Below, one piece after another: positions 45,263-55,953 of a stretch of 64,000 nt of DNA. Origin of the DNA: Vitellaria paradoxa (Eukaryota; Streptophyta; Magnoliopsida; Ericales; Sapotaceae). The stretch is from the NCBI GenBank assembly GCA_019916065.1, contig CM034233.1, positions 39,224,862 to 39,288,861 of the forward strand, written 5' to 3'. Every line of letters starts with the position of its first letter. Within the stretch, counting starts at the first letter, position 1. Position numbers and translations under genes: made by a program. The notes beneath the pieces are model-generated. The model saw only the letters and a list, made by a program, of their open reading frames with translations, made no database searches and was not told the origin of the DNA.

Positions 45263-46726
45263 TGTTAGAGTTATATTTATTTGGTGCCCTCGAAAGCATG
45301 TCTTATGTAATGACATTTTATTTTAGTTTATTTTTCTAGATATAATAAAACATTTATTTATTTAAGCATATATTAATGTCCCTTATTTATAACGTGTGTG
45401 ATTTAAGTATTGGGTATAAGATGCCAACACAGATAGATTTAAATCACAAGTTTTATAAATTAAAGTAAATTCACAGCTAATTAATGAAATGGACATTTCA
45501 TTATGTTAAAATTGTAACTTTTCTACTTCTTACTTAGGTGATTTATCTTGATCACTAAAATGGTGATTTTGAGTAGAAAAGTTAGTATGTATATGAGATA
45601 TACATATTGAAAGGACTGTTGTAAATTATGATTTGGTTAATAAATGTCTTTAATCATAATTTACATAAGTTTTAATAAACTTAATAAACCTTAATCCCGA
45701 GTTTGTAATGGACTCACATTCATAAATTAAGTCTATTTGAGTTATCACGGAGTGAGATCTTATAAATAGTCAAAACCTCGATAACTTGGAGAATTAATTT
45801 CATAAATCGTGGGAACATATACTTACAAGATGGAATCCATTTTGATACGCTCACCTAAACTATTTATCTTTTTGATCATTAAATCTGTGGCCGCAGTTTA
45901 TTCAATAAATTTTTATTAAATAATAATATTTATTTGTAAATTGTTTACAAATATGAAAATATTGAGAATGATAAAAATATAGATAAATAGTGACTTAGGG
46001 TTAAATATGTAATTAAGCGGCTTGAAATTTAGCCTAACTTAATTACGAGCTTATAATTGAGAGTTAATTAAGTGGATATTATTAGTCTAAGACTAAAATT
46101 CATTTTATTAAAAGTTGTTTTAATTAAATGAATTTCAACATGGACTACTAGAGTGTAGCTCAGAGTTTTTAGTGAAATAGCACTGGGTTAATTTAAAAGA
46201 TAATAGGTTGTCATGAGATGACAAGGCCCAAATATCTTTTAAGTTGGAGCTGGGAATCCATGGGCCTTCAGTCCCCAAACTGGCAATTTTATCTTGATGG
46301 GTCAGGTCTAGTTGGCTAATTATTTATAATTTATTTATGAAATAAATTATAGATAATTAATATATATTTAGATAAGATGATATGATTGGGAGATTTTCTC
46401 AAGATACCATATCTTCTAAATATATATTAGGATAATATATATGATAAGATATATGTGAGAGTGGATAAGAGATAATTTCTAGAGTTAGGATCTTCTCTGA
46501 TACAAACTCTGTATCTCTCTCTATATAAATATCCTTTATATATTTATGAGCCAAGTGATCTGAAAATAGTGCCCACACACATCCATATAGAAAGAGAGAA
46601 TTGAGAATAGTTTGGAAGGCTGAATCGCTGAAAGAAGGTACTTTCGCTGTGCATTAAGGAAAAATTTAAAAAGTTCATCATTCCATTTGAGATATTTTTC
46701 TCAACCATATGCTATAAAAACTAACA
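45263..46726 (+). repeat. 5' LTR of the old copia
   Basis: 1464 bases from TGTTAGAGTTATATTT to AAACTAACA. The TGTTAG/CTAACA ends are inverted, and the primer-binding site follows one base later. A TATA-like TCTATATAAATATCC lies near 46520. Confidence 0.82.
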
Positions 46727-46727
46727 A

Positions 46728-46742
46728 TTGGTATAAGAGCTT
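46728..46742 (+). other. Primer-binding site of the old copia
   Basis: TTGGTATAAGAGCTT is the initiator-Met type site with C-to-A at the seventh base after TGG, one base inside the LTR. Confidence 0.8.
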
Positions 46743-47712
46743 TTGTTGAATTTATAGCACAGTTTTAATTATGCATAGATGTGGCATCAATTTCTATCTC
46801 TCTTTTATGTGATTGAATAAAACCCTTAATTTACAGTAGGGATTTATTTGTTTTCAAGGGTGTAACAGGAGGTGTGGTTAATTTTTGAAACCATGTTTTC
46901 CCTCCTGACTTTATTTTTTTCAGATCTGTAATCCGCTGTAATTGTTTGTTTTGGAGTCTGTAAATTTTTTTTATCTGTATTATCGAGCAAAAATTTTTGG
47001 AGGCTCAGTCCATTGAAATCGAGAGACCACGCGAACAAAACAAGTAGAAAAAGCAAAATCAATAGCATCGGTACAGCTGGGATGGATTGCGTGAGCCAGT
47101 TTAGTTAAGAGGGCCGCACTATGGTTGAAAATTGGTTTGACAAGCAAAAAGAAAAAATTGGGGCAGCCACTGCTTGGGCTGTGCAAGAACTAGCCAGCAA
47201 CCCGCGGCTTCCACAATGGGGCTGCACGTTGGTCTCACAGATCAGCAATAAAAAAAAAAATCTAGGATGAACCCGCGGCGGGCAGGCGGCAGCACTCGGG
47301 TTTTTGCTGCAGGAGCTTGCAGTGGCTACGGAAACTTGAAACGGGGGCATCGAGGAAGGCAGTGGAATCTCACTGTAGCGTTGGCGGACAGCTCGTAGCG
47401 GGATCAGTGCGTCGGAACCTGCGGGGCAACCCGCGGCGGGTGAACGGCAGCACGAAACCAGCTGACCTCGGGGGATTGCGGCAGTTGCGGGACTACTGCA
47501 GCTGGCAGCAGTGCAGTGATTGGCTGCGGATCAACCAGCAGTGGGGAGGCAGATCTGAACGCTGCAGAAGGCATTGTTTGGCGCGGCGCTAACCACGGTA
47601 GCAGCGGAGCCAACTGCGGCTTAGGTTCCACTTTGATCCTTGCCATAATAGGTCCTCGTGGGTCTTTGCGTGATCCCTAATTTAATTTTTTTTGGTCAGA
47701 TTGAATGAAAGC
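46743..47712 (+). other. Copia leader, left part
   Basis: Non-coding leader. 47150-47650 is unusually GC-rich for the window, with repeated GCGGC and ACCCGCGGCGGG words. Short frames on both strands here are compositional. It ends at the Tat target site AAAGC (47708-47712). Confidence 0.55.
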
Positions 47713-47768
47713 TGTTGGGCATAATAATACTAAAGCTGTACTCTTGCCGAACATATTTAGTCCGGTGC

Positions 47769-47973
47769 CACGTGGCGCGGTGCCGAGCAAATTCACATAA
47801 GCCACTCAGTCACTTGCCGAGCACGTTCCGTTTGGACACGTGGCATCTCGCCGAACAACTGATTATTGGCACGAGGGTTCCACGTGAGTGATATACGTGA
47901 GTACACGATTTAGAGTTAGTGCTCCAAAGAGTACCCTGAATCTCGACATCAATAAACAATGTATAACCACGTG
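47769..47973 (+). promoter_or_regulatory. Four G-box (CACGTG) cores in the LTR promoter region
   Basis: CACGTG at 47769-47774, 47837-47842, 47881-47886 and 47968-47973; two are within CCACGTGG and one within ACACGTGGC. This hexamer is the core site of plant bZIP (ABF/ABRE-type, GBF) and bHLH (PIF/MYC) factors. Four in 205 bases is far above chance. The same four exist in the 3' LTR at +11368. Confidence 0.7.
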
Positions 47974-48363
47974 GCTATAGCCGAGGAATCTAGTTTGCTC
48001 GGCATATATGTCGATGGCCAGTAAATATCAAACCTAGGGCCCACAGCCTTTAAAGAAGGCTTATGACCATAAATGCACCTTAGTTAGGATTGAACTAGGT
48101 ACTTGTCTCTGGAGATGTAACTAAATCGGTCTATCTCGTTACGATTCGGTGGCTGATGCGACAAGAAGACAGTATGACCCTGAAATTCAGGATGTAATGC
48201 CGTGTTAAACCACCAGAAGCATTAAATGAAAGGCACGGTGTATTTATGAGGGGTCTGAGACATTAAATGAAGGGGAAGGGCATTTAAAGCAAGAGTGTAA
48301 AAGAGGAACACGGCAGTGTGCGTAATGTCAAGTCATAGGTATGCTGTAATCATTACTCAGACC

Positions 48364-48375
48364 ACTATATATGGA
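48364..48375 (+). promoter_or_regulatory. Likely TATA box of the Tat LTR
   Basis: ACTATATATGGA about 240 bases before the LTR end and about 390 bases downstream of the last G-box. Transcription would start near 48395. Confidence 0.5.
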
Positions 48376-48607
48376 TATACAACTGAATCACGGAGGTAAG
48401 CTGACTAATGCCAACTTAAACTTTGACTCTTTTATTTCCATAAAAACTTCTCTTGAGTGACTTGCTGACTTAATCATCGGAGGGTTTTCCGGCCTGAGAC
48501 CTCCTCTCCGGCCGTCACCTTTCTTTCTGTCTTTGTTCGGCAGGTCGGCGATTGCATTTCCGGTTGGCGTGGTCAGCAGTTCCGGCGGTAATTTCTGCTG
48601 CCGAACA

Positions 48608-48630
48608 TTTGGCGCCCACCGTGGGGCTCG
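48608..48630 (+). other. Primer-binding site of the Tat-type element
   Basis: TTTGGCGCCCACCGTGGGGC follows the 5' LTR directly. This form (TTTGGCGCCCACCGTGGGG) is the one seen after the LTR of many Tat-lineage elements. It is not the initiator-Met type used by the other elements here. I do not assign the tRNA. Confidence 0.7.
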
Positions 48631-48703
48631 TTGTCTAGCCCATCATCGTATTCACTAGCTCTTTTCTTGTTTCTTTGTTAAGTCTCCAGTATTTGTCCAC
48701 ATA

Positions 48704-51700
48704 ATGACCTCAGGAGGAAACACTACCCCACCACCATCTCCACGGGCAGGAGACACTTCCACTCCTGCCAAAACTAAAGGGAGTGCGTTGGTTATCCGGA
48801 CTCCAGGTCTGGAGTCCGCCCGGAAAAGAAAAACGGAGGATCCTCAGGTATTGAAACGGAGAGAAGAGCTGATGGCTAAGGCCAGTGAAAAGCAGGCAGA
48901 ACTGGAGGAGATTCTGCTGGAATTGAGTAAGGAAAAGGGAAAACCCCCTGCTAGCCATGCTGCTGATTCTGGTCAATCCGACTCAGAATCTGATGAAGGT
49001 TACGATGCTCTTTACGAGGACCCCACTGATGAGGATGACGGGGACACCCATGAACAGAAGGAGGTGCGTTCTCGCTCGCGACGTGATGTCTCTCCTTTCA
49101 GGAAGGACTCGCGCCGTGCCAAACCGGTCGCAAAACGTGACGTGAGATCCGATGTTGACGCGCCCATCAAAGCGCATCACCAAAGGAATCTCTCGAAAAA
49201 GATGCTGGAGGCGTATTCAGAGGAGGCGGATAGCTCGGACCAAGAAGAGCTAACCTTAAAGCGTAAGAAAGCGGGAAAGGCAAAGATGGAAGACTGGGGG
49301 CAAGCAGAGGAATGGAGTGCTCAGGGCCAAAGCACACGAATGATGGCAAGGAAAGCCTTGGGGCGAATCTCTGCCTCCCCATTCGTCGATGAAATAATTG
49401 ATGCGGAGCCTCCGGAGAAATTCCAAACTCCGAGGCTTAATCTCTACGATGGGAGAACTGACCCCCTGGCCCACTACCGTCACTACATGCAGGCCATGAC
49501 ATTATGGAACAGCAACGACCACCTCATGTGCAAAGTATTCCCTTCTAGTTTGGGGGATACAGCGCTTCAGTGGTTCCATAAACTGCCCCCTGGCAGTATT
49601 CAGTGTTGGCAGCAACTGGCGGAGGAGTTCGTTACCCGGTTTCTGGCTAACACAAAACAGCCTAAAACCGCTGACGCTCTCCTCACAATGAAAAGAAAGT
49701 CCGGGGAGTCATTGAGAGATTATTCCCGCCGTTACCTGGAGCTCTACAATGAAGTGGGAGAATGCTCGGAGCAATTGGCGGTCACCTCGTTCAAATTGGG
49801 GCTGCGGAAGGAGGATAGGCTGTGGCTCTCCTTGACCAAAAAGCCTGCAGCCAACATGTCCGATCTTATGTGCCGAATCGAGAAATACGCCAAGGTGGAG
49901 GACGAGACACAGCCGGCCGAGCAGAAAGAAAGGAGATCCCAGGGCCAGACAAGAGAAAAAAGACGGGGAGACGGCCGCCGATTCATTGACGAGGGGAAGT
50001 CAGTCTTCGAAGCGGTTAATACGGTGTTCAAAGAGCCAATCTTCAAGATCCTTCCCCAAATAAAAAATAAGCCATATTTCAGATGGCCCGGAAAGCTGCC
50101 GGATTTCCCTGGAAAGGAGAATTCCAAAAACTACTGCGCATATCATCAAGACAAGGGACATCGCACCGGAGCCTGCCGATCGCTACGACATCATTTGGAG
50201 GAATTGGTGCGCAGAGGCCACCTTAAAGAGTTCGTCGATGAGGGCAGAACCAGAGAAGTAGCCCCACAGGATAGAGAGCCAAGGAGGCAACGAGAAGAGA
50301 CTGCCGAGGAGGAGGCAGCCGAAGAGGCACAACCCCCACCAAGGGCCAGGGCGCGCAGAGATGTCCCGAGACCTGCAGTCATCCACGTGATTCATATGGA
50401 ACGACGACCCCAGAGTGTCATCAATCATGCCCCTAACCCACCAAGCAAAGAAATTTTGGGTGTCGCGGGTCAGCCGAGCAAGCGCCCAAGGACAGCCGCC
50501 ATGGAGGAAATCACTTTTCATGAAGACGAGCATCCTGGTGTACAGCTGCCGCACAATGATGCCCTAGTGGTCACTCTGGGCATGTTTAATTCAGAAGTAA
50601 GGAGAATCCTGGTAGATGCAGGAAGCTCAACAGAGGTTATGTTCCTGAGCTTATTTAAGAAGCTCGGACTAACTGAAGAAGATCTGGAACCGGCAGAATG
50701 CCCACTCATAGGATTCAATTCTGCTCCTGTTTGGCCTCTGGGCAGAGTTGTCATTCCTGTCCGCGTGGGTCCGGTGGAGCAAGAGGTTGAGTTCACCGTT
50801 GTGGATTCCCCTTCTTCCTACAATGCTATAGTAGGGAGATCGTGGATTCACGCTCTGAAGGCGATCCCCTCAACCTACCACCAAGTGCTGAAGTTCCCCT
50901 ATTGCGGGGAAGTGATTTCTATTTTGGGGGATCAGAATACCTCCCAAAAGTGTTTCTCTGCAGCTTTAAAGTCCAAAATGATCCCCGAACAAGTCCAGCT
51001 GGCGGAACTACCCGAGGACACGCCAAAGATCGATGATGTTGGTGGTGATCCGCAGATGAAAGCAACAGAGGGTTTGGAGAAATATCAAATTGGCCCGGCT
51101 GAGGATGATAAATTCTTCCTGATCGGCACCAACCTGAGCGCCGAGGAAAAACTAGAGCTGACGGAGATGCTTTTGAAGAATATCGGAACGTTCGCCTGGA
51201 CTCCACACGAAATGCCAGGCATTTCCCCCGAAGTCATAACTCATAAGTTAAATGTGAAACCGGAGGCAAAGCCTGTGGTACAAAAAGCAAGGCGATCAGC
51301 TTTGCAACACGCAGAAGCTGTCATTGAGGAGGTCGGCCAACTGTTAGAGGCGGAGGCCATTCGGGAGGTCTCATACCCGGAGTGGTTAGCTAATACGGTC
51401 GTGGTCAAGAAGAAGAATGGGAAGTGGAGAGTTTGCGTAGACTACACAGATCTGAACAAGGCCTGCCCTAAGGATCCATTCCCTCTGCCAAAGATCGACC
51501 AACTCGTTGATTCTACTGCTGGATGTTCCAGGATGTCGTTCCTGGATGCCTATAGGGGATATCACCAAATCCCTATGTTCGGCCCTGATGAGGAAAAAAC
51601 TTCTTTCATAACCCTGCGAGGCATATACTGTTATAGAGTTATGCCATTCGGGCTGAAGAACGCTGGAGCCACCTATCAACGGCTGGTTACAAAGATATTC

Positions 51701-54328
51701 AAAAAAGACCTCGGGCAGACGATGGAGGTCTACATTGATGATATGGTGGTAAAAAGCAAGGAGCCGAACACACACCTCCAACATCTCCAACATGTTTTCT
51801 CTACCCTTGATCGGTATGGATTAAAATTAAATGCTGCCAAGTGTGCGTTCGGAGTTGGCTCGGGTAAATTTTTGGGCCACTTGGTGAGCAGAAGGGGAAT
51901 TGAGGCTGATCCCGAGCAAATACGTGCCATCCAATCTGTTTCGCCCCCGCGCACAAAAAAGGAGGTACAGAGGCTCACAGGGATGGTGGCGGCACTCAAC
52001 CGGTTTATTAGCAGATCATCCGACAAGTGCCGGCCATTCTTTAGGCTGCTCAAAGGGGCCAATAAGATGCAATGGGATGCTGAGGCGGATGCGGCACTGG
52101 AGAAACTTAAAGAATACCTAACAACTGTCCCAATATTGTCAACACCGCAGCCGGGGGACATTTTGCAGCTATATCTGGCAGTCTCAGAGCATGCAGTCAG
52201 TGCCGTCTTGCTGAGAGAGCAACAAGGGAAACAGCATCCTATTTATTATGTGAGCAAAACGATGCAAGGAGCAGAGACCAGATATCTGCCCCTAGAAAAG
52301 TTGATCCTGGCACTAATAATGGCATCCAGGAAGCTAGCCCATTATTTCCATGCACACACCATTCAAGTTGTCACCGATCAGCCAATTGGCCATGTTTTAA
52401 AGAGGGCTGATGTATCGGGCCGACTAGCAAAGTGGGCAGTTTCCCTTGGTGCATTTGACATAAAGTTCGTCCCAAGAACCGCGATAAAGGCTCAGGTCCT
52501 GGCCGATTTTGTAGCGGAATTTTCGACACCAGCCTATGGTCAGACAAAAGAACTATGGCATGTTGAAATAAAGTCTGCCCCGGCCGAACATAATGATACC
52601 GAGCAAACTTGGCAAATCGAGGTTGATGGGTCTTCGACTAGAAAAGGAGGCGGCGTAGGCATAGTTCTGACTACACCAGAAGGCGTCTCAATAGAGTATG
52701 CAATAAAACTCGAGTTTGAAGTCACTAATAATGAGGCGGAGTATGAAGCTCTCCTGGCTGGACTCGACATTGCTCGGCGCCTGATGGCAGATGATATCGT
52801 AGTAAGGACTGACTCTCAGTTGGTTGCTAACCAGCTAAAGGGTGAGTATGTGGCTAGAAGCAGAAAGATGGCAGAGTATCTAGAAGCAGCACAGAAGAGA
52901 ATCGAAGGCTTCAATAAAGCTAGCGTGGAGCTCATTGGCAGGGATCATAACGCTCATGCTGATGCACTTGCAACGCTAGCTGCCTCTTCTCGAATAAGGC
53001 TAACTGACCAAGTCTTTATGGAAGTCATAAAAAGGCCGAGCATAACGAAAGACGTAGAGGTAATGTGTGCTGACCCAGCCCCATCTTGGATGGATCCAAT
53101 CATCGCTTACTTGAAGGACGGAACACTTCCCGAAGACAAAACAGAAGCAAAGAAGCTAAGAATAAAAGCCACCAGGTTTTGGCTCTCTCCCGACCAGAAG
53201 TTATACAAAAAGTCATTCACAGGCCCCTATCTCCTTTGTGTTCATCCCGATAAAGTGCAAGACTTTCTTTACGAGCTTCATGAAGGTGTCTGTGGAGCAC
53301 ATACTGGGGGCAGATCACTGGCGCACCGAGCAATTACTCAAGGGTATTGGTGGCCCAAGATGGGATATGACGCTCAGGCCTATGTTCGGAAATGCAAGAA
53401 ATGTCAGAAGTTCGCTCCCATTCCTCATCAACCGGCCCAGGAACTCAGCCCGCTTACCAGCCCTTGGCCGTTCGCTCAGTGGGGACTTGATATTGTGGGG
53501 CCTCTGCCTTCCGCTTCAGGAAATAGAAAGTTCTTAGTGGTCGGCACCGACTACTTTACTAAGTGGGTGGAAGCAGAACCCCTAGCTCACATCAAAGATG
53601 CCGATACCATCCGATTTATTTGGAAGAACATCATTACCAGGTATGGCATCCCTAGGACACTTATTTCCGACAATGGGACGCAATTTGACAGTGCCCCGTT
53701 TAGGGAATATTGTTCTAGATATGGAATCAAGAATGTTTACTCTACACCTGCTTACCCCCAAAGCAATGGTCAAGCTGAAGCTACAAACAAAGTCATTCTC
53801 AATGGGATTAAGAAAAGACTGGAAGCGGCAAAAGGAAGATGGGTGGATGAATTGCCATCAGTACTGTGGACCTACCGAACAACCCCTAGAAGATCAACCG
53901 GAGAATCTCCCTTCTCTCTGGCTTACGGTGTCGAAGCCGTCATACCCTTAGAAGTTGGCCTCCCGAGCATCAGAACTCTATCATTTGACAGAGGGGAGAA
54001 TGATCAAGCTATGGGAATAAGCCTGGATCTAATTGATGAAAGAAGGGAACTGGCAGCACTAAGGTTAGCCAACTACCAGCAAGAGACAAGGAAGAAATTC
54101 AATAAAGGGGTCAGACGTAGAGAATTCCGTACTGGCGATTGGGTGCTGAGAAAATTGATGGGAAGCAGGAAAGATCAAACTGAAGGAAAGCTAGGAGCTA
54201 ATTGGGAAGGACCATTCACCGTCTCTGAGGTGCTCGGCAATGGTGCCTACAGGTTAATTGACTTGGAGGGAAAGCCAATCAAAAGACCGTGGAATATAGC
54301 CCATCTAAAGTTGTACTATCATTAAATT
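48704..54328 (+). CDS. Tat-type Ty3 gag-pol polyprotein, intact
   Basis: One open frame of 1873 residues from the ATG at 48704, the first ATG after the primer-binding site; stop TAA at 54323-54325. Gag: charged N-terminus, the retrotransposon gag domain around residues 226-370 (FQTPRLNLYDGRTDPLAHYR) and a zinc-finger-like CAYHQDKGHRTGAC at about 475. Protease: VDAGSSTEVMF at about 636. Reverse transcriptase: WRVCVDYTDLNKACPKD (about 907) and YIDDMVVKS (about 1010). First RNase H at about 1156-1275. A second, archaeal-type RNase H (IEVDGSST at about 1305, NNEAEYEALLAGL, RTDSQLV, DHNAHADALA) is the hallmark of Tat elements. Integrase: H-H-C-C finger (HEGVCGAHTGG ... CKKCQKF, about 1526-1570), then Asp in WGLDIVGPLP, Asp in SDNGTQF and Glu in NGQAEATNK. 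All catalytic residues I can check are present. No chromodomain follows. Confidence 0.96.
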
Positions 54329-54339
54329 TTTTCTTCACA

Positions 54340-55953
54340 TTTGTTGACTAAAGACTTTGCATGTATATTGAAAAGCAATTCTCTTTATAAAGCAAAAGCA
54401 AACTCAAAAGCTTGAAGATCACTTTCTGCTCAACAAAAAGATGCCATATCACTTTGGATGGTGGCATCGAAAAAGCCAGGCTCGGCTTCCCGAGCATTGA
54501 TACGGAAAGAATGCCCCATCTCCATCGATGTTGACACATTCCTGGTTTGTTTATTGACCAGGAAATGCTCTTTAGACCGAGATTCAATTCCTCGGTCTTC
54601 TGAAAAGAATTATCAAAAGAAACCACGCTCGGCTTGCCCAGCGTTGGTACAATCCTGGTTTGTTTATTGACCAGGAAATGCTCTTTAGACCGAGATTCAA
54701 TTCCTCGGTCTTCTGAAAAGAATTATCAAAAGAAACCACGCTCGGCTTGCCCAGCGTTGGTACAATCTTGGTTTGTTTATTGACCAGGAAATGCTCTTTA
54801 GACCGAGATTCAATTCCTCGGTCTTCTGAAAAGAATTATCAAAAGAAACCACGCTCGGCTTGCCCAGCGTTGGTACAATCTTGGTTTGTTTATTGACCAG
54901 GAAATGCTCTTTAGACCGAGATTCAATTCCTCGGTCTTCTGAAAAGAATTATCAAAAGAAACCACGCTCGGCTTGCCCAGCGTTGGTACAATCTTGGTTT
55001 GTTTACTGACCAGGAAATGCTCCCTAGACTGAGATTCAATTCGTCAGTCTCCTGAAAAGAATTATCAAAAGAAATCCTATCAAAAGAAGTCCATGCTCGG
55101 TTTGCCGACCATTGGAGCAGAGAGAACCCACATCATTTTTGATGGTGGCCCAATCTTGATTTATTCATCGACTAGAAACGATTTTTTCAAAAAAAAATCA
55201 AGATTCGATTCCTTGGTTTGTTAATTGGAAGCAAAAGAAGCATGTTCTAAAGAGTTCAACGCCAATATCAACATAATGGTACACATTTCGCGATGCTCGG
55301 CATGAGACTAAAAAGCGAAGATTTATCAGAAGATAGTTACCCCCGTTATTATGAGAAAGAGGACAGCCGAACTTATCGAGGTATGTGAGATTTATTAAAG
55401 TTATGCCTCTTTAACAAAAGTTTGAAGTTGTTTTATGAAAAGCAAATTACTACATGAGCTTGTTACCTTTGAAGGGTTTACTATTTAAAGTATTTTTGTT
55501 AGAAGTTGTGGTTGCTCGGCAAAGTGGTACAAATACAGACCCCGTACATATTCAATATAAAGCATAAAATATACAAATGGAAAGACAGACTGTTAAAAGG
55601 AAACAATTCAAAAGCTTTCATTACATGTCTTGGAGTACGATTACAATACACTTTACATAACTATTAATCAAAGAAGTTATCCTAAACCTAAGATGAGATA
55701 TTAACATTTATTGTAAGGGTTTGTAGCTATTTCATGGGAGAAGACGTCTAGGTACTCCTCGGCAGCGCTCCTTATAATTCTGTCAGCAAACCAGTTAAGG
55801 CATTCCCCAATCAATTCATCGGCAGTTCTAAAGAAACAAAGACAGAGAAAAATAAAACAAAATTAGACAGAAGTCAAACTGCTTTCATTCACTTGGAGTT
55901 AAAAGTTTTATATTACATCCAAACAAAAAAAATAAAAATTTATACAAGAAGGC
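54340..55953 (+). other. Region between pol and the antisense gene
   Basis: 1.6 kb of non-coding DNA holding the 113-bp tandem array, a degenerate extension of it (about 55060-55200) and a simple 3' flank for the antisense gene. CTCGGC and GCCGAGC words recur, as in the LTR. No further gene is seen. Confidence 0.7.
54541..55075 (+). repeat. 113-bp tandem repeat array in the Tat element
   Basis: GACCAGGAAATGCTC occurs at 54556, 54669, 54782, 54895 and 55008, exactly 113 bases apart. Each unit contains a palindromic GACCGAGATTCAATTCCTCGGTC and CACGCTCGGCTTGCCCAGCG. Units 2 to 4 are almost identical. The first and last are more diverged, and a degenerate relative lies on each side (54443-54540 and 55076-55170). 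Confidence 0.95.

Larger units (their letters stand above)
47713..48607 (+). repeat. 5' LTR of the Tat-type element
   Basis: 895 bases, TGTTGGGCA to CCGAACA. It is rich in CTCGGC/GCCGAG words and carries four CACGTG cores upstream of a TATA box near 48366. Confidence 0.96.

Noticed and set aside
47317..47646. GC-rich frames of 80-91 codons on both strands
   Set aside because: They lie in the copia leader and have Arg/Gly or Pro/Ala compositional bias only.
48704..54325. Endogenous pararetrovirus or envelope-bearing retrovirus
   Set aside because: Domain order protease-RT-RNase H-RNase H-integrase with LTRs is that of a Tat-type Ty3 element. There is no movement protein and no transmembrane envelope-like frame.
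54541..55075. CRISPR array
   Set aside because: Direct 113-bp tandem units have no unique spacers, and the context is a plant retrotransposon.
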